This document shows positions 33,610 to 44,224 of a stretch of DNA of 64,000 bases, piece after piece. The DNA lies in the NCBI RefSeq assembly GCF_000236905.1, contig NC_016532.1, positions 1 to 64,000 of the forward strand. The letters are read 5' to 3'. Both the position numbers and the translations under genes were made by a program. The stretch is from Tetrapisispora phaffii CBS 4417 (taxonomy: Eukaryota > Ascomycota > Saccharomycetes > Saccharomycetales > Saccharomycetaceae). Below the pieces are notes generated by a model that saw nothing but the letters and a program-made list of their open reading frames with translations, did no database searches and was not told the origin of the DNA. Each line of letters opens with the position of its first letter. Positions within the stretch are counted from its first letter, which is position 1.

Positions 33610-35478
33610 TCATCTTGTGACAGACCTAGCACCAGTTTCTTTGACTAAAAGTTGCGATTTTGGAGTAGGCAATTTTAAATGAGCAGAGGTGTTTTTGGTA
33701 AAGGGAGTCCACATCATTGGAGAACTGTTCTTCGAATGAGATAGATTTAAAGATGCAGATCGAACAACTTTGGAACTCTTTTCTGAGTTAATTGAAGGAA
33801 TTCTTGACTTTTGTTTTGAAAAGTATTGCATTTTCTGATATTCCAATTCTCTTATAGTATTATTATATGCAACATTTTCTTTATCTGCATCCGATTTGTC
33901 GTTGTTTAGCTGTCTATCCATCGAATCGCTCGATGCTGCAAATTTAAGAGATGGAATGTCATTAGTAATCGATTGGTCTTTAAAATTGTAGTCCTTTCCT
34001 TTCTCATTATTACCTCCTTCAGAATTTTCCATCCTATCTAAATTTTTCTTGAAGAAAGGATTGTCTTTTTCTATTGAAGGTGGTGGTGTATCAGTAATAA
34101 TAATTGGTTTAATGTTCATCTTCCTCAGCAATGCTGCTCCAATTTTCTTTTTGGGAGTCTTAATGGTATCTAAATTAGGCTGCAGTGCCATTTCTTCATT
34201 TTCCTTTAATTCTCCATTCAACGTTAAATTATTAAGATGGTTTGTTAATTTTTGAATTTCTTTATTATCTTGCATTTCTTTGGATTCAGTTTCAGAAAAC
34301 AGAATTAAAGCGTCATTTAATGGCCTTAGCTCAAGCCATTTTTTGGCTAAATTATTTGTTTTTTTAGAGATGCCAGCATCTACTAAAGATATTTCAAATG
34401 CTTTATAAATAACATTAAATGTTTTAGTTACAATTTTAGATTTCAGACTTAGTTGACAAATCAGTTTCTCGTTAGTCTCTTTATCAAGTATTTCGGATGC
34501 TTTATTATTTGTATATTTTTTTTGCAAAGACTCAACACTTTCAAGTAAAAATGATATCTCGTTATTCAAGTTTATAAAGATTATATTCCATCTTCTATCG
34601 ATAAGTTCCAATTTTAAATTCCTCATCTCATCAACTAAAAACCTGTACTTATCCATCAGCAATTTAAAGTGCTTCAAAAGAAGAGCATGCAACGCTTCAA
34701 TATTATTTTGGTCTCTGTTTTTGAAGTCATTTATTCTTTTAATTAAAACCTCTGTTAAACTTAATTCAATTGGTTTGATTTCTTCTTTTAGTTGAAGATA
34801 CCTTTCCACCAATGATTCTTCTAAAGGTGAAAATGCTGGGATTTTTGATTCATTCGAATAGGAATTTTTATCTAATATTTCAATTATCTCATTTAATGTA
34901 AAGTTCGGAGCATGTCGTATTGGTGAAGAAAACTTCTCTTCTTGTATGCTCACTGTTTCTTGTATTTTTTTTTCTACTAATTTGTCCAAAGTTCCCATAT
35001 GATCATTCATAATTTCATAAAACTCTATGCTTATATCCAAATTTGGCTTAATTACATTAAACTGTCTCTTTAAATCATGTTCTACTTTTGTACAGTTTTC
35101 AATGAGATTAAAAATATTATTACAATCGGAGATGTTCGATGAATTTTCTGATATTAGTTCTTCCAATAAATTCAGTATATGATTCAAAACACCTTCTATT
35201 TCATATATGCCTCCCAAAATAACAGCAATAGACGATTTATTTTTAATTATAGAGTCAATGATTACAACGGTATTTGCATTTTTACCATTGATTTTGGAAA
35301 TAAATATTTCATTTATAACTAACTTCAAGTTAGACAATAATTTATATAACTTCCCCAAACTTATGGACAAATCATCAATCTTCAACTCTTCCAACTTTTT
35401 CAAGCAATCAATGGCATCTTGGAACTCAGATACAGGAAATAATGATTCGATTACCTCCAAGTCTTTTTGCTCTTCCAT
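33610..35478 (-). CDS. KAR9: Spindle-positioning adaptor Kar9
   Basis: Kar9 links the plus-end protein Bim1 on astral microtubules to the myosin Myo2 and orients the spindle and, in mating, the nucleus. The 622-residue product (644 in S. cerevisiae) has an all-helical N-terminal two-thirds with VSEFQDAIDCLKKLEELKI and a conserved core around VDEMRNLKLELIDRRWN and KKWLELRPLNDALILF. A basic Ser-rich tail follows. The tail contains SRIP within KSRIPSINSEK (about residue 556), an SxIP-type Bim1/EB1-binding motif; another SKIP occurs near residue 209. Several SP/TP sites fit Cdk control. Next to ACM1 as in S. cerevisiae. Confidence 0.9.
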   Translation of the reverse strand: MEEQKDLEVIESLFPVSEFQDAIDCLKKLEELKIDDLSISLGKLYKLLSNLKLVINEIFISKINGKNANTVVIIDSIIKNKSSIAVILGGIYEIEGVLNHILNLLEELISENSSNISDCNNIFNLIENCTKVEHDLKRQFNVIKPNLDISIEFYEIMNDHMGTLDKLVEKKIQETVSIQEEKFSSPIRHAPNFTLNEIIEILDKNSYSNESKIPAFSPLEESLVERYLQLKEEIKPIELSLTEVLIKRINDFKNRDQNNIEALHALLLKHFKLLMDKYRFLVDEMRNLKLELIDRRWNIIFINLNNEISFLLESVESLQKKYTNNKASEILDKETNEKLICQLSLKSKIVTKTFNVIYKAFEISLVDAGISKKTNNLAKKWLELRPLNDALILFSETESKEMQDNKEIQKLTNHLNNLTLNGELKENEEMALQPNLDTIKTPKKKIGAALLRKMNIKPIIITDTPPPSIEKDNPFFKKNLDRMENSEGGNNEKGKDYNFKDQSITNDIPSLKFAASSDSMDRQLNNDKSDADKENVAYNNTIRELEYQKMQYFSKQKSRIPSINSEKSSKVVRSASLNLSHSKNSSPMMWTPFTKNTSAHLKLPTPKSQLLVKETGARSVTR

Positions 35479-36973
35479 TATTTATCACCATGTAGCCAAT
35501 ATTTGTCGGTTCTTTTCAATTTCGAATCCCCTTGGTACACTGTAAACTAGCTTAACAATCTTATATACCTGTGGATAAATACCAATCGTCTCAAAAGCGC
35601 ATATAGTGTAATATACCATCTGAGTTTCAATTGCAACTAATCCACCCTGTATGTTTTTATTGAAGCTGATAGAGATCTGTTTGTTGTCTTTGTTTATTTT
35701 TCACTTTGTTAGTTTACCGCAGAGGAAACCTTAGAGGATACCGAGATGAGAAGTGCTAATAAGTACAAACGTCGCTAATTCTTGGTTAATCACAAGACAT
35801 TATAAACGGGATCAAGCTCCAATTTCTGGGGTCAAGTGTCCTATTATATACAAGATTACAGGTTTCTTTATAAACTCAATTGAAAAAATTCTGGAGAGGA
35901 CCATTGGTAGCGAAGTGCTCTATAACGACTTCCTCGAGAAAGAAGAAATGAACATCGTCAAGGCTGTTGTTGCAATGGGAAAAGATCTTACCGATAGCGT
36001 AGTTCTAACTACTCGCACAGTACAAATAAGATGGTATCATACCATCTATTTTTATTCATCTCGTTGAGCAATCAAAAAAAAATTAATAAAGAAACGTGGA
36101 ATCTTAATGTCTTGAATCATTCTCAATATATTTCCTTCCAAGTCCAATCATATAACCAAATGATTACCAATTTGCAAGCAAACGTCGATAGAAAGCTATC
36201 CTGGAGACTTGGTTGCTTGGCTCGCGATGGAAAGTGTCTTGAACTTAAACCTCCGAACGTTAGAAAACGCACCATTATTTTCCTTGATACAACCTTTGAG
36301 CTGCGCACTGCTAAAAACATCTAACGCCAAAAATCCAAGTCAGTTCCTATTACGTGCTCATCTATTCCTTCTAACTACTCCCAGTATCCTATCATTTCCA
36401 GAGAGCTGAAACGAGCCTGAGATCTCGAGATCTCAGGCTCGTTTAGGGTCTGTTTGAGATTCGTGCGGGTTTTCTCCGTCAGATCTCAACATCGGTTCCG
36501 GAATGCATTAAACATTCTTGGCCAGCACAAGTTCAAGATGAACTTGTTTTGGTGGTCAGTACGTCAAATAAAATCCTACTAGAGAACTTTAGAGGCCATT
36601 TCTTGAAGCTACTCTTATTGCTGTCTTAATTATGTGCATTGGATGTCTCGCTGTCTGACCTTCGTTTAGTTTCCTAAATTCTACAATGAGTTAGGTTAGA
36701 GATAATCAATCTTACACCTAATATTGTATTACTTTATTAGGACATTATTAGCATAGCCATGATTATATTATATTGATTTATAATGTTAATAAATCACCAA
36801 TGATTTAATTTACGTGATTCATGTATTCTTTTGATATATTTTATATTTATATAAGAAAAGTGGCACTAGAAGATTACATCCAAGTAATATACTATGAATT
36901 GTAAGCGACAGGTCAAAGCAACCAACAAAAGTGAATCATTTTATAACGATCAAAATCATATAAATTTGCAATT
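35479..36973. other. 1.5-kb intergenic region with decayed frames and a palindrome
   Basis: Short frames at 35753-36067 and 36031-36324 look partly coding (WRLGCLARDGKCLELKPPN) but match nothing I know and have no continuing frame. MDL2 and ATP15, neighbours of KAR9 in S. cerevisiae, are not recognisable. The stretch holds the KAR9 promoter, the perfect palindrome at 36409-36444 and the next gene's promoter. Confidence 0.5.
36409..36444. repeat. Perfect 36-bp palindrome
   Basis: AAACGAGCCTGAGATCTC at 36409-36426 is followed directly by its exact reverse complement to 36444, with no spacer. Flanking bases do not pair. Confidence 0.97.
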
Positions 36974-38485
36974 ATGCCATTTCGTGCTTTAGGAGGCTAT
37001 GAAAAGAAGGTGCTAGCCCAGACCATCGAGGGAAGAAGAAATGGTGTAGTTTTTAGCTCACAGATTACTTTCAACAAGAAGTCTGATGAATTTGCTGATG
37101 ATAATGCAACCCTTTACACAGGACGCAGTGTTAACGAAGTGTCACTAAAATCAGTGTTATGCGCTGCTTTACAAAATATAATATGCAACCATGTAGAATT
37201 ATACACAACAATTAATGATAGATTATATTTCACTCCAGTTTTACAAATAGAAACTAATGATGTTATTAAGACTATATCCTATGATAAAAGTAAAGATAAA
37301 GCGCTGATGAAAGATCAGATATCTGATAAGTTACTTCGTCATATCTTCAATAAATGCGACTTCAAACCCAATAATGGAAAGCCATTATGGCAATTCAGTA
37401 TTGCTAATGATTCAACAATGATATTTCATGGTCATGATGTATTATTTGATATCTTTTCAACTGCAAATTTTGAAAAATATTTACTTAAAGAAATGAATGA
37501 TGTCTTAAACAGTAATCAAAAGCTCAAAACAGTCAAAACTTTGTTTAAATTTGATGCAGAAAGATCCCTGACGAACTATCCTAGGTCTATCTATGAAAAC
37601 CCAAAATTACATTTACCAGCTTTGACTTCAGATTTATTAAATCTTCAAACACAATCTTTCTTTAAGACAATATATCAAAATACACTAAAAAAACCAATAG
37701 ATCTAATTACTTCAGCAAATTCGAATAATAATAACCAATTATCTGAATACAGAACTCGTAATACAGATATTCTCAGCGGTGCAAATTCGTTATGTGGTAG
37801 AACAGTTTTAGGTGAAATTTCTCTAGAGAGATATCAACATTTAAAAATGTTGGTTGAACAAGAAAACATTAGTTTAAGAAGTTTTATCAGTGCCATCACG
37901 ATGGTCTGTTTGAAACCTATTGTCAAGAATTTTGACGGCAGCATAATATTTTCCATTCCAGTGAACTTAAGATCACTTATTGCTGATTCATCTGATTTCG
38001 GTTTGTTTTATAAGAACATTAAAGTTGAATGTCCTTTAGAATTGATAAATGATGAGAAGTATTATACAAACCCAGAAGTATTACACAGTATGCAAAATAA
38101 CAGCTTATTAGAAATCCAATTTGAGAGGATATCTAGACATGTTTCTGATGTGATATCGCAAAGAATGAAAGCTTGGGAAAAATTTGGCTTCAATGACGAT
38201 GACATTAAAAGAATGAAGTTTAGCAATGACGAAAAAACTGGGATTGCGCCAATCATTCAGATTAATGATGTGACTGAAATTTCATTTGACTTTGGCAATG
38301 ACAATATTTCATATTCTTTCAGCGTAAATAATTTAAATTTCACCAAAAGCCTTTCCTGCAATGAATTTATGTCTTTATTTTATTCCCATAATGCTCAAGG
38401 GGGATTAAATATATGTATTCATTATCCAGATGGATATAATATGGAAGCATTCGTTGAATGTTTCCAAAGTTTCATTGAAAATTAG
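36974..38485 (+). CDS. Alcohol-acetyltransferase-like protein with altered HxxxD motif
   Basis: The 503-residue product opens with MPFRALGGYEKKVLAQTIEG. It has the architecture of the yeast AATase/condensation-fold family (Atf1, Atf2, Sli1). An N-terminal half contains the active-site region FHGHDVLFDIFSTANFEKYL (residues 151-170), and a C-terminal half begins near TVLGEISLERYQHLK with IPVNLRSLI. In active members the motif is NHxLFDG, with a catalytic His. Here the aligned position is Asp155 (H-D-V-L-F-D), and Gly after the Asp is Ile. The protein may therefore be inactive, binding-only, or use His154. S. cerevisiae has an uncharacterised gene near KAR9 (YPL272C) that could be the counterpart, but I cannot confirm this. 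The substrate is unknown. Confidence 0.6.
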   Translation: MPFRALGGYEKKVLAQTIEGRRNGVVFSSQITFNKKSDEFADDNATLYTGRSVNEVSLKSVLCAALQNIICNHVELYTTINDRLYFTPVLQIETNDVIKTISYDKSKDKALMKDQISDKLLRHIFNKCDFKPNNGKPLWQFSIANDSTMIFHGHDVLFDIFSTANFEKYLLKEMNDVLNSNQKLKTVKTLFKFDAERSLTNYPRSIYENPKLHLPALTSDLLNLQTQSFFKTIYQNTLKKPIDLITSANSNNNNQLSEYRTRNTDILSGANSLCGRTVLGEISLERYQHLKMLVEQENISLRSFISAITMVCLKPIVKNFDGSIIFSIPVNLRSLIADSSDFGLFYKNIKVECPLELINDEKYYTNPEVLHSMQNNSLLEIQFERISRHVSDVISQRMKAWEKFGFNDDDIKRMKFSNDEKTGIAPIIQINDVTEISFDFGNDNISYSFSVNNLNFTKSLSCNEFMSLFYSHNAQGGLNICIHYPDGYNMEAFVECFQSFIEN

Positions 38486-38570
38486 TTGCATCTATTCTAA
38501 CTAAATAATTTGCAATACTATAATTTTAAATTTTTAATGACATTTTGATGTATGGACTATATAATATATT

Positions 38571-39746
38571 TTATTCTAAATCAGAGATAGAAACCTCCGG
38601 AGTTCCACTAATCCTAGGAAGCTTACTAGAGCATTTCCAGACCTGAACGATATTGTTCTCTTCAACAGATGCATTCAGCCATGGGATAGAAGGATGTGTT
38701 GAAATATCATTAATAGCACTTCTGGAGCCTGCATGAATCATCATAACCTCCGGTAAACCATCATCCGCCTCATCTGGTTGCTGCTCTGCACCAATTTCAA
38801 ATAAATCCCACATAATAACACGTCTATCTGAACTACCGGATATCAGAATACCATCTTTATCGTTTGAAAATTCCAAACTTGTTACAGGTTCTTCATGGCC
38901 GGTCATAGAATGTAAAATTTTACCTGTATTTCTAATATCATATAAGTATATATTATTAGTAGTACCAGCTGCTGCAAATAAATTTTCAGAAAACCCACTG
39001 AATGCAATTGAGTTATATTGGCCTTTAGATGAGATTTTAACATCTGATTTCCCACCATTCCTCTTGTCAAATAATTGTAATGTAGAATCTTCAGATACTG
39101 AACCAAACATATTAGTGTTAAAGCAATGCCATTGACAATCGTTTACTATATCTGAATGTGATGTAGTCCATTCTTGGATTGGTTGCTTAAGTTTATCATT
39201 GGTTGCGTCCCATAAAGCTATTGTGCTATCGTCAGAGCCACTAATTAGTTCACCCTCTGCATTAGGGTTGAATGCAAGACCATAAGCATTATCCTTATGA
39301 TATTTCAATGTAGAGAGTAAAGCAGATTGTTTGTCTCTAGAACAATCATAAATAAAAATAGTACCTTCACCATTTACAGTCGCAATTATGTTTGTGTTCT
39401 GAGGCATGTATCTAGCCCTATTTATTTCACCATCATGTGCAAATTTCTTGACGACTTTAAGATTAGATTTCACAACTTTATCAGACTTTTTGCCTATTAT
39501 TATTTCATCTGGCAAATCAAGAGCAGCAATCTTCAAATAATCTGTCTCTGCACCAGAAGTGAGTGTACCTAAAATCAGATGCTGTCTGGTAGATGTCTTA
39601 TCACCTGGTAACCATTGTAAAGTCAATGATGGCCAAGTAAGTCTTGTCTCGCTGACAAAATCATATAATAAAGGTACGTTACTTTTCCATAAATCGTATT
39701 CTTGGTCCACCGTAAGTGGTTCTTCTTGTTGTTCAACCTTCTCCAT
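38571..39746 (-). CDS. HAT2: Histone acetyltransferase subunit Hat2 (RbAp46/48 family)
   Basis: A WD40 histone chaperone that binds histone H4 and boosts the Hat1 acetyltransferase (type B, H4 K5/K12). The 391-residue product starts MEKVEQQEEPLTVDQEYDLW, matching S. cerevisiae Hat2 (401 residues). An ATG 34 codons upstream adds an unrelated tail and is rejected. The family N helix WKSNVPLLYDFVSETRLTWP is followed by seven beta-propeller blades, including ISGSDDSTIALWD and VTSLEFSNDKDGILISGSSD. The blade-6 acidic loop reads GAEQQPDEADDGLPE, and the end is NIVQVWKCSSKLP. Convergent with the acetyltransferase-like gene (85 bp between stops). Confidence 0.95.
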   Translation of the reverse strand: MEKVEQQEEPLTVDQEYDLWKSNVPLLYDFVSETRLTWPSLTLQWLPGDKTSTRQHLILGTLTSGAETDYLKIAALDLPDEIIIGKKSDKVVKSNLKVVKKFAHDGEINRARYMPQNTNIIATVNGEGTIFIYDCSRDKQSALLSTLKYHKDNAYGLAFNPNAEGELISGSDDSTIALWDATNDKLKQPIQEWTTSHSDIVNDCQWHCFNTNMFGSVSEDSTLQLFDKRNGGKSDVKISSKGQYNSIAFSGFSENLFAAAGTTNNIYLYDIRNTGKILHSMTGHEEPVTSLEFSNDKDGILISGSSDRRVIMWDLFEIGAEQQPDEADDGLPEVMMIHAGSRSAINDISTHPSIPWLNASVEENNIVQVWKCSSKLPRISGTPEVSISDLE

Positions 39747-40102
39747 ACTGTGTGTTTGATAATATTTAAAATGACGAAAAAAAGGAACTGCTGTTGATCT
39801 ATTAGAACTAATTTTCCACAATTTCCTGTATCCAGAATACAATGACAATCGACAATGCAGAAATCATACAATTAGGTTGTTTTATATTAATAATTATATG
39901 AGATTTAACATTTAATTCTACGCGTTTATACTATTTCGAAGGTCCTAACGCGTAACGAATGTTGATGCTTTGCTACACTATGACCTTCTGGTATATATAT
40001 ATATTCAATATTCAAAATTAATGTCAATGTAATTTACAGTTATTTATCTTAAAGTCTATAAACGCAATACTTAGGTTAAGATGTAGGTAGGTACAGATAA
40101 GG
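39747..40102. other. HAT2 promoter and KEL3 terminator region
   Basis: 356 bp, AT-rich, with a TATATATATAT run near 39992. An MCB-like ACGCGT occurs twice (39919-39924 and 39949-39954), suggesting possible MBF (G1/S) control of HAT2. Confidence 0.45.
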
Positions 40103-42007
40103 TTATCTTCTCTTAGTGGATTTTGTGGTATCTTTCTCGATGACTTCACCAACGCCACCTAATTCTTCTAGTTTATCTTCTTCAATACGAACTTGGTCAC
40201 GTCTTTCCCACCAACGATCTTGACATAACTCAAAAGACTTTGTCTTTAGATGTTTACCTCTAGTATGTTTGTTATTAGAAATGGCCCATTCCAAGAAACT
40301 AGCACCAGTACGAACGTAAAAATTACGTAATGATTCGAATGCCTTTGGATGTGGTAACCAAGGACGTGGATCTGGAATTTCCATGTCATCTGCATCTTCA
40401 ATTTCTTCTTCTTCTTCTTCTTCTTCTGCAACTAATTTTTGGTCTACAGTTTCTTCTTCATCATCATCTTCGTCGTCTTCATCTTCTTCATCTTCCTCAT
40501 CAGAATTGATAGCACCTAGTTCCTTAGCCTTTTCAATATCATGTAAGTTTTCCCAGTATACAGTGACACCATCTAGTTTATTTAAATCAATACTGTACAT
40601 AGAATCGATAGAATAATCTTTTTCCCCTAGTTCCCACACACCTCCATAAATGAACAAAGTATCATCTACTACTGTCGTCGACGCATTGAATCTATGGTGA
40701 GGTAATTGATTTCTCACTATGTATTCTTTTTTTGAGACTTTTTCAGATTCATCATCTGAGTCTGAATCAGATCCTAACCCATTGGATAACTCATTAGCAT
40801 CTTCGTCGTCGTCCTTTAAGTTTGCTTTCTCTAAAATTTCATTCAATATGTTCTGTAATTCTAATTCTTTTTCCTTTGAACTTTTATTGTTCAGTCTCAC
40901 AACTTTTTTTCTCTGTGATCTTAATTGCAATGCGTACCATCTATTCGATTCAATCTGGTAACTGAATAAATCGTTGTAAAAGATGGAATCTAAACTTTCT
41001 TCAGTTTCTTCAAAGTCGTAAACACCACCAAACAATATACCTCTACCTTTATGATGTACCATAGAACAACCAACTCTTGGAGAAGGTTGGAAACCTTGTT
41101 TCTTCCTTCTTTCCCATCTTACAGCAGATGGATCAGCCTTCATCTTCAAGTACCAGCAATCGCCTAAGATTTTACCCTTTTGTAGACCTTTACCAGCTTT
41201 AACTTTACAGTAACCACCCCATAACACAGCACCTTCCTGTGTTGGGATCAATGAATGACCTGATCTTGCATCTGGGACTGGATGATTTGGTGGGAATTCT
41301 ATTTGCCTCCATTTGTAAGAGGTAATATCAAACAACCAAGAGTCGTTTAAATAAGAAGTAGTAGAACCTAAATCCCTGAAACCACCGTGTAATATGAAAT
41401 AATTTTTCCAAACAGTTATTCTGTGGCCAGATCTAGCACTTGGACCATTTTTTTGTTCCACTTTGGTCCATTCTCTTGTCGTACAATCCAATAACCATGT
41501 GTCAGAATAATGATAGAAAGTGTTTTGTTTGGGGGAGGAAAATTCACCACCATGTAATAACGCTATACCACTTGGATGAGCAGCCATTGCAGCCGAAGAT
41601 CTTGGCATTGGAGAATTCTGAGATGTAATTTTTTTCCATAGATCATTATCTGGCGTAAATGTGTATAGATCGTTGTAAAAATGGGTGACACCTTGTTCTT
41701 GAGAGGTGTTTTCACCGCCAAACAAGAGCAATTCTTTTTTACCATGGTTAGGGTTTGCGATCATACAGCTATTAATTCTCCTAGTTGGTTTATCCACTGA
41801 CTCCACGTTAATTTGCTCGAACTGTTCTTGTTCTTTCTTGAAGTTGGCTAGAACTTCCTCGATATCCATATCATCCTCGTCTTCTCCATCTAAATTTTTC
41901 TTAGCTTTCTTCTTGTCCTTGATCTCAGCTTTGCTTTGGTTCTTCTTGGCCTTAGCTTCAGCACGAGCCTTTTTGGCATCTTTATCTTTCTTAGTCTTTT
42001 TAGCCAT
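40103..42007 (-). CDS. KEL3: Cytoplasmic kelch-repeat protein Kel3
   Basis: A kelch-repeat protein of unknown precise function. The start chosen is ATG 42007 ([18 protein letters not shown]), which matches the family N terminus; an ATG 18 codons upstream would add an unrelated tail. This gives 634 residues against 651 in S. cerevisiae. A Lys-rich basic N terminus precedes at least five kelch blades ([71 protein letters not shown]). A long Asp/Glu run lies near residues 520-555, followed by the conserved [20 protein letters not shown] and [14 protein letters not shown]. The synteny partner in S. cerevisiae is YPL263C, from the DIP5-ACM1-KAR9 block. Confidence 0.95.
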   Translation of the reverse strand: MAKKTKKDKDAKKARAEAKAKKNQSKAEIKDKKKAKKNLDGEDEDDMDIEEVLANFKKEQEQFEQINVESVDKPTRRINSCMIANPNHGKKELLLFGGENTSQEQGVTHFYNDLYTFTPDNDLWKKITSQNSPMPRSSAAMAAHPSGIALLHGGEFSSPKQNTFYHYSDTWLLDCTTREWTKVEQKNGPSARSGHRITVWKNYFILHGGFRDLGSTTSYLNDSWLFDITSYKWRQIEFPPNHPVPDARSGHSLIPTQEGAVLWGGYCKVKAGKGLQKGKILGDCWYLKMKADPSAVRWERRKKQGFQPSPRVGCSMVHHKGRGILFGGVYDFEETEESLDSIFYNDLFSYQIESNRWYALQLRSQRKKVVRLNNKSSKEKELELQNILNEILEKANLKDDDEDANELSNGLGSDSDSDDESEKVSKKEYIVRNQLPHHRFNASTTVVDDTLFIYGGVWELGEKDYSIDSMYSIDLNKLDGVTVYWENLHDIEKAKELGAINSDEEDEEDEDDEDDDEEETVDQKLVAEEEEEEEEIEDADDMEIPDPRPWLPHPKAFESLRNFYVRTGASFLEWAISNNKHTRGKHLKTKSFELCQDRWWERRDQVRIEEDKLEELGGVGEVIEKDTTKSTKRR

Positions 42008-42335
42008 TTCTGTTTGTTCTCTTAACTTCTGAAAGTAAATGAATTGATGAATGCCCTGCAATATTTACATACATGATGCTGAAAATACCAGAATTTATAT
42101 ATCGTAGTTTTCAGAATTTTTAGATCTCATCGTTTTTTTGAAAAATTTGATGTTAGACGTCTTTAATCTTAAATAATGACATTTTGCATTCAGTTAATTG
42201 AAGACACAAGTATTTATTGGATGGTTTTGTACTATAGGAGAAGCAAACTGTTAAATAGTGTATTTATATAAGCGTTAGACTTGGGATGATCGCCAAAAGA
42301 GTGGACGGGCCAGGGGCCAGGGGCCGCCGAATACT
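42008..42335. other. KEL3-PCM1 spacer with GC-rich direct repeat
   Basis: 328 bp containing the KEL3 promoter. Just downstream of PCM1 lies a short tandem GGCCAGG repeat (42309-42328) in otherwise AT-rich sequence. Confidence 0.5.
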
Positions 42336-43973
42336 CTAGACACTTGCCAGGACGGCTTTTGATACTTCTTCATTCAAAGCAGCAGCATCTTGTGGTGTGG
42401 ATGCTTCTGCATATACTCTGACAGCATCTTCGGTACCACTTGCTCTCACAAACGACCTACCGTTCTTGTATTTTGCGACGATAGCATCGATTTTAGTTTG
42501 GGCACCCTCTGGTGTCAGTAATTTTCTTTCTTGGTCGGTAGTGGTAAATAGGGATCTATCCGGGACGACAACTTTTGTTAGCAAGTTTGGCAAGTCAGTA
42601 TACTCCTTATCCCATGCAGATGGCGTAAGTTTCATTATTGATAAAACTGCGAGGACACCTAGCATATCTGAGATAGCATCACCAACAGTTTGGTTAATTA
42701 AGTGAGCGAATGATAATAAAGTTTTCACTTCCAATGATTCGTTGTTTTCCTTTAGGAGTGATTCACAAGTTTCAAAAAATTTGTTTGAGAACATGATTGT
42801 TCCGTGGCCATTTGCTTCGAAGTAAATGCCTACATCATAGTTTGTTATAGCTTCATGGTGCAGATGCTTAACGCCGGTCTTTGCGCATGATACAGGAATG
42901 TTCAAAACGTTTTCCAGATAATTTGTAGAGTTACCATTAGCGTAAGCAGTCTGAACCACACCCATTGAGATCTTCTCTGTTAATCCTGCCTTTTTCAACT
43001 GCTTTGAGATGAACAAAGCAAACAGGGTTGAAATCTTGTCACCATCCAACAAATGGAACGAGTTCTGTGCATCTTGGTAGTAGAAGACGATCCTATCGGC
43101 GTCGCCATCGAAGGAGCAATACAGAGTGGCCGGATCCGAGTCTGCAGCTGGGTCGATGTTTTTTGGCAGTCTTTGGTTTGTCTTGACGTAATCTGCGCCG
43201 CAATCGTTGTTCAACAGAGTTGGTGTCTGCCAATGATTGTTAACCAGAGTGAATTGTCCTGCTTGGGGCCATACCTCGAACAGTTTTGAAACTTTGGGCC
43301 CGCCTATCCCATTTGCAGCGTCTATGTACAGTCTTGGAGACTGCAAGACTTTGATCCCATGCAGAGCAGTGATACTCACCCATGCGTCCATGAAGAACGA
43401 ATAGTAGTCGTCCTCCGTGACAGGGGCACGACTCTTTGTGGTGTTGATCGCATTTGTCAAGAAATGCAACTGTGGGGTGGTCAGTAGACCATAGTCGATT
43501 ATCTTCGGCTTCATCAACGGGACAGCCAACGAGTTCAAGCATTGCAGCAGACGGGGGCCCGAGTCCCTCGAGTCTCTGCCGACAACCAAGACAGGCGTGA
43601 TGCCACTGTCGACCTTGTACTGTGCGAACTTCTCTTGCAGATACAGTTTGAACTCCTGCGTTGAGTGACAGAAAGAGGCCTTGTTTGCCAGCTCTGTCGC
43701 GAACGGTTCCCAAGACTGGTCCAGCATCGATCCGTCGGGCTCGACGATCTTGACACCGTTGTCACACGGCTGGTTGTGCGAGGCCGTGATCATCACACCC
43801 ACTGCCTTGCCGTCGAGCGCAATGGACCTCAAGCATGCCAAGAGCCCTGTCGTGACCATGACCGTGTCCAACACGGTCGCATCGTCACGGAACCCTGCAG
43901 TCCCGTAGACGTAGCGGTGGTTTCTTGTGGTGCAGCAGCTTTCAAATACCGACTCCAGAACGTTCCAATGCAT
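42336..43973 (-). CDS. PCM1: Phosphoacetylglucosamine mutase
   Basis: Interconverts GlcNAc-6-phosphate and GlcNAc-1-phosphate on the route to UDP-GlcNAc, needed for chitin, N-glycans and GPI anchors. The 545-residue product (557 in S. cerevisiae) has the alpha-D-phosphohexomutase layout. The N-terminal YGTAGFR is followed by the active-site loop GVMITASHNQP with phosphoserine Ser65. The metal-binding FDGDADR follows, then KTGVKHLHHEA, FEANGHGT and the phosphate-binding RSFVRASGTEDAVRVYAE near the C terminus. It is divergent from SOM1 with a 251-bp shared promoter, the same neighbours as in S. cerevisiae (YEL058W, YEL059C-A). GC rises towards its 5' end (32% at 42721-42780, 58% at 43741-43800). 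Confidence 0.96.
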   Translation of the reverse strand: MHWNVLESVFESCCTTRNHRYVYGTAGFRDDATVLDTVMVTTGLLACLRSIALDGKAVGVMITASHNQPCDNGVKIVEPDGSMLDQSWEPFATELANKASFCHSTQEFKLYLQEKFAQYKVDSGITPVLVVGRDSRDSGPRLLQCLNSLAVPLMKPKIIDYGLLTTPQLHFLTNAINTTKSRAPVTEDDYYSFFMDAWVSITALHGIKVLQSPRLYIDAANGIGGPKVSKLFEVWPQAGQFTLVNNHWQTPTLLNNDCGADYVKTNQRLPKNIDPAADSDPATLYCSFDGDADRIVFYYQDAQNSFHLLDGDKISTLFALFISKQLKKAGLTEKISMGVVQTAYANGNSTNYLENVLNIPVSCAKTGVKHLHHEAITNYDVGIYFEANGHGTIMFSNKFFETCESLLKENNESLEVKTLLSFAHLINQTVGDAISDMLGVLAVLSIMKLTPSAWDKEYTDLPNLLTKVVVPDRSLFTTTDQERKLLTPEGAQTKIDAIVAKYKNGRSFVRASGTEDAVRVYAEASTPQDAAALNEEVSKAVLASV

Positions 43974-44090
43974 TGTGGTTGGCGGTTGTGGGTGCTGTCA
44001 CTGGGGGTCAGCGATGCGCAGAGCCGTTGGGTGCATCGTTGCTATTTATATAGTTGCGATGTGTGCAGCTGTATGTGCAGCTGAGGGCTG

Positions 44091-44111
44091 TTACCCGTCT
44101 ATGGTTACCCG
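44091..44111. promoter_or_regulatory. Two Reb1-type sites between PCM1 and SOM1
   Basis: TTACCCG occurs at 44091-44097 and 44105-44111 in the divergent promoter. Reb1 sites commonly keep such promoters nucleosome-free. A TATATAA box at 44151-44157 lies 68 bp upstream of the SOM1 start. Confidence 0.5.
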
Positions 44112-44224
44112 CCCGCGGCGTTTGCCGTTCCGCACCGCGCGAGCCAGCGCTATATAAGAACCCGTCGAGCCGGGGTGGGCCCACAGCGCAAGAGCACCGG
44201 GCACCGAGCATCGAGAGCAGAACA

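Noticed and set aside
35753..36324. Remnants of MDL2 or ATP15 expected beside KAR9
   Set aside because: The short frames there do not resemble an ABC transporter or ATP synthase epsilon subunit.
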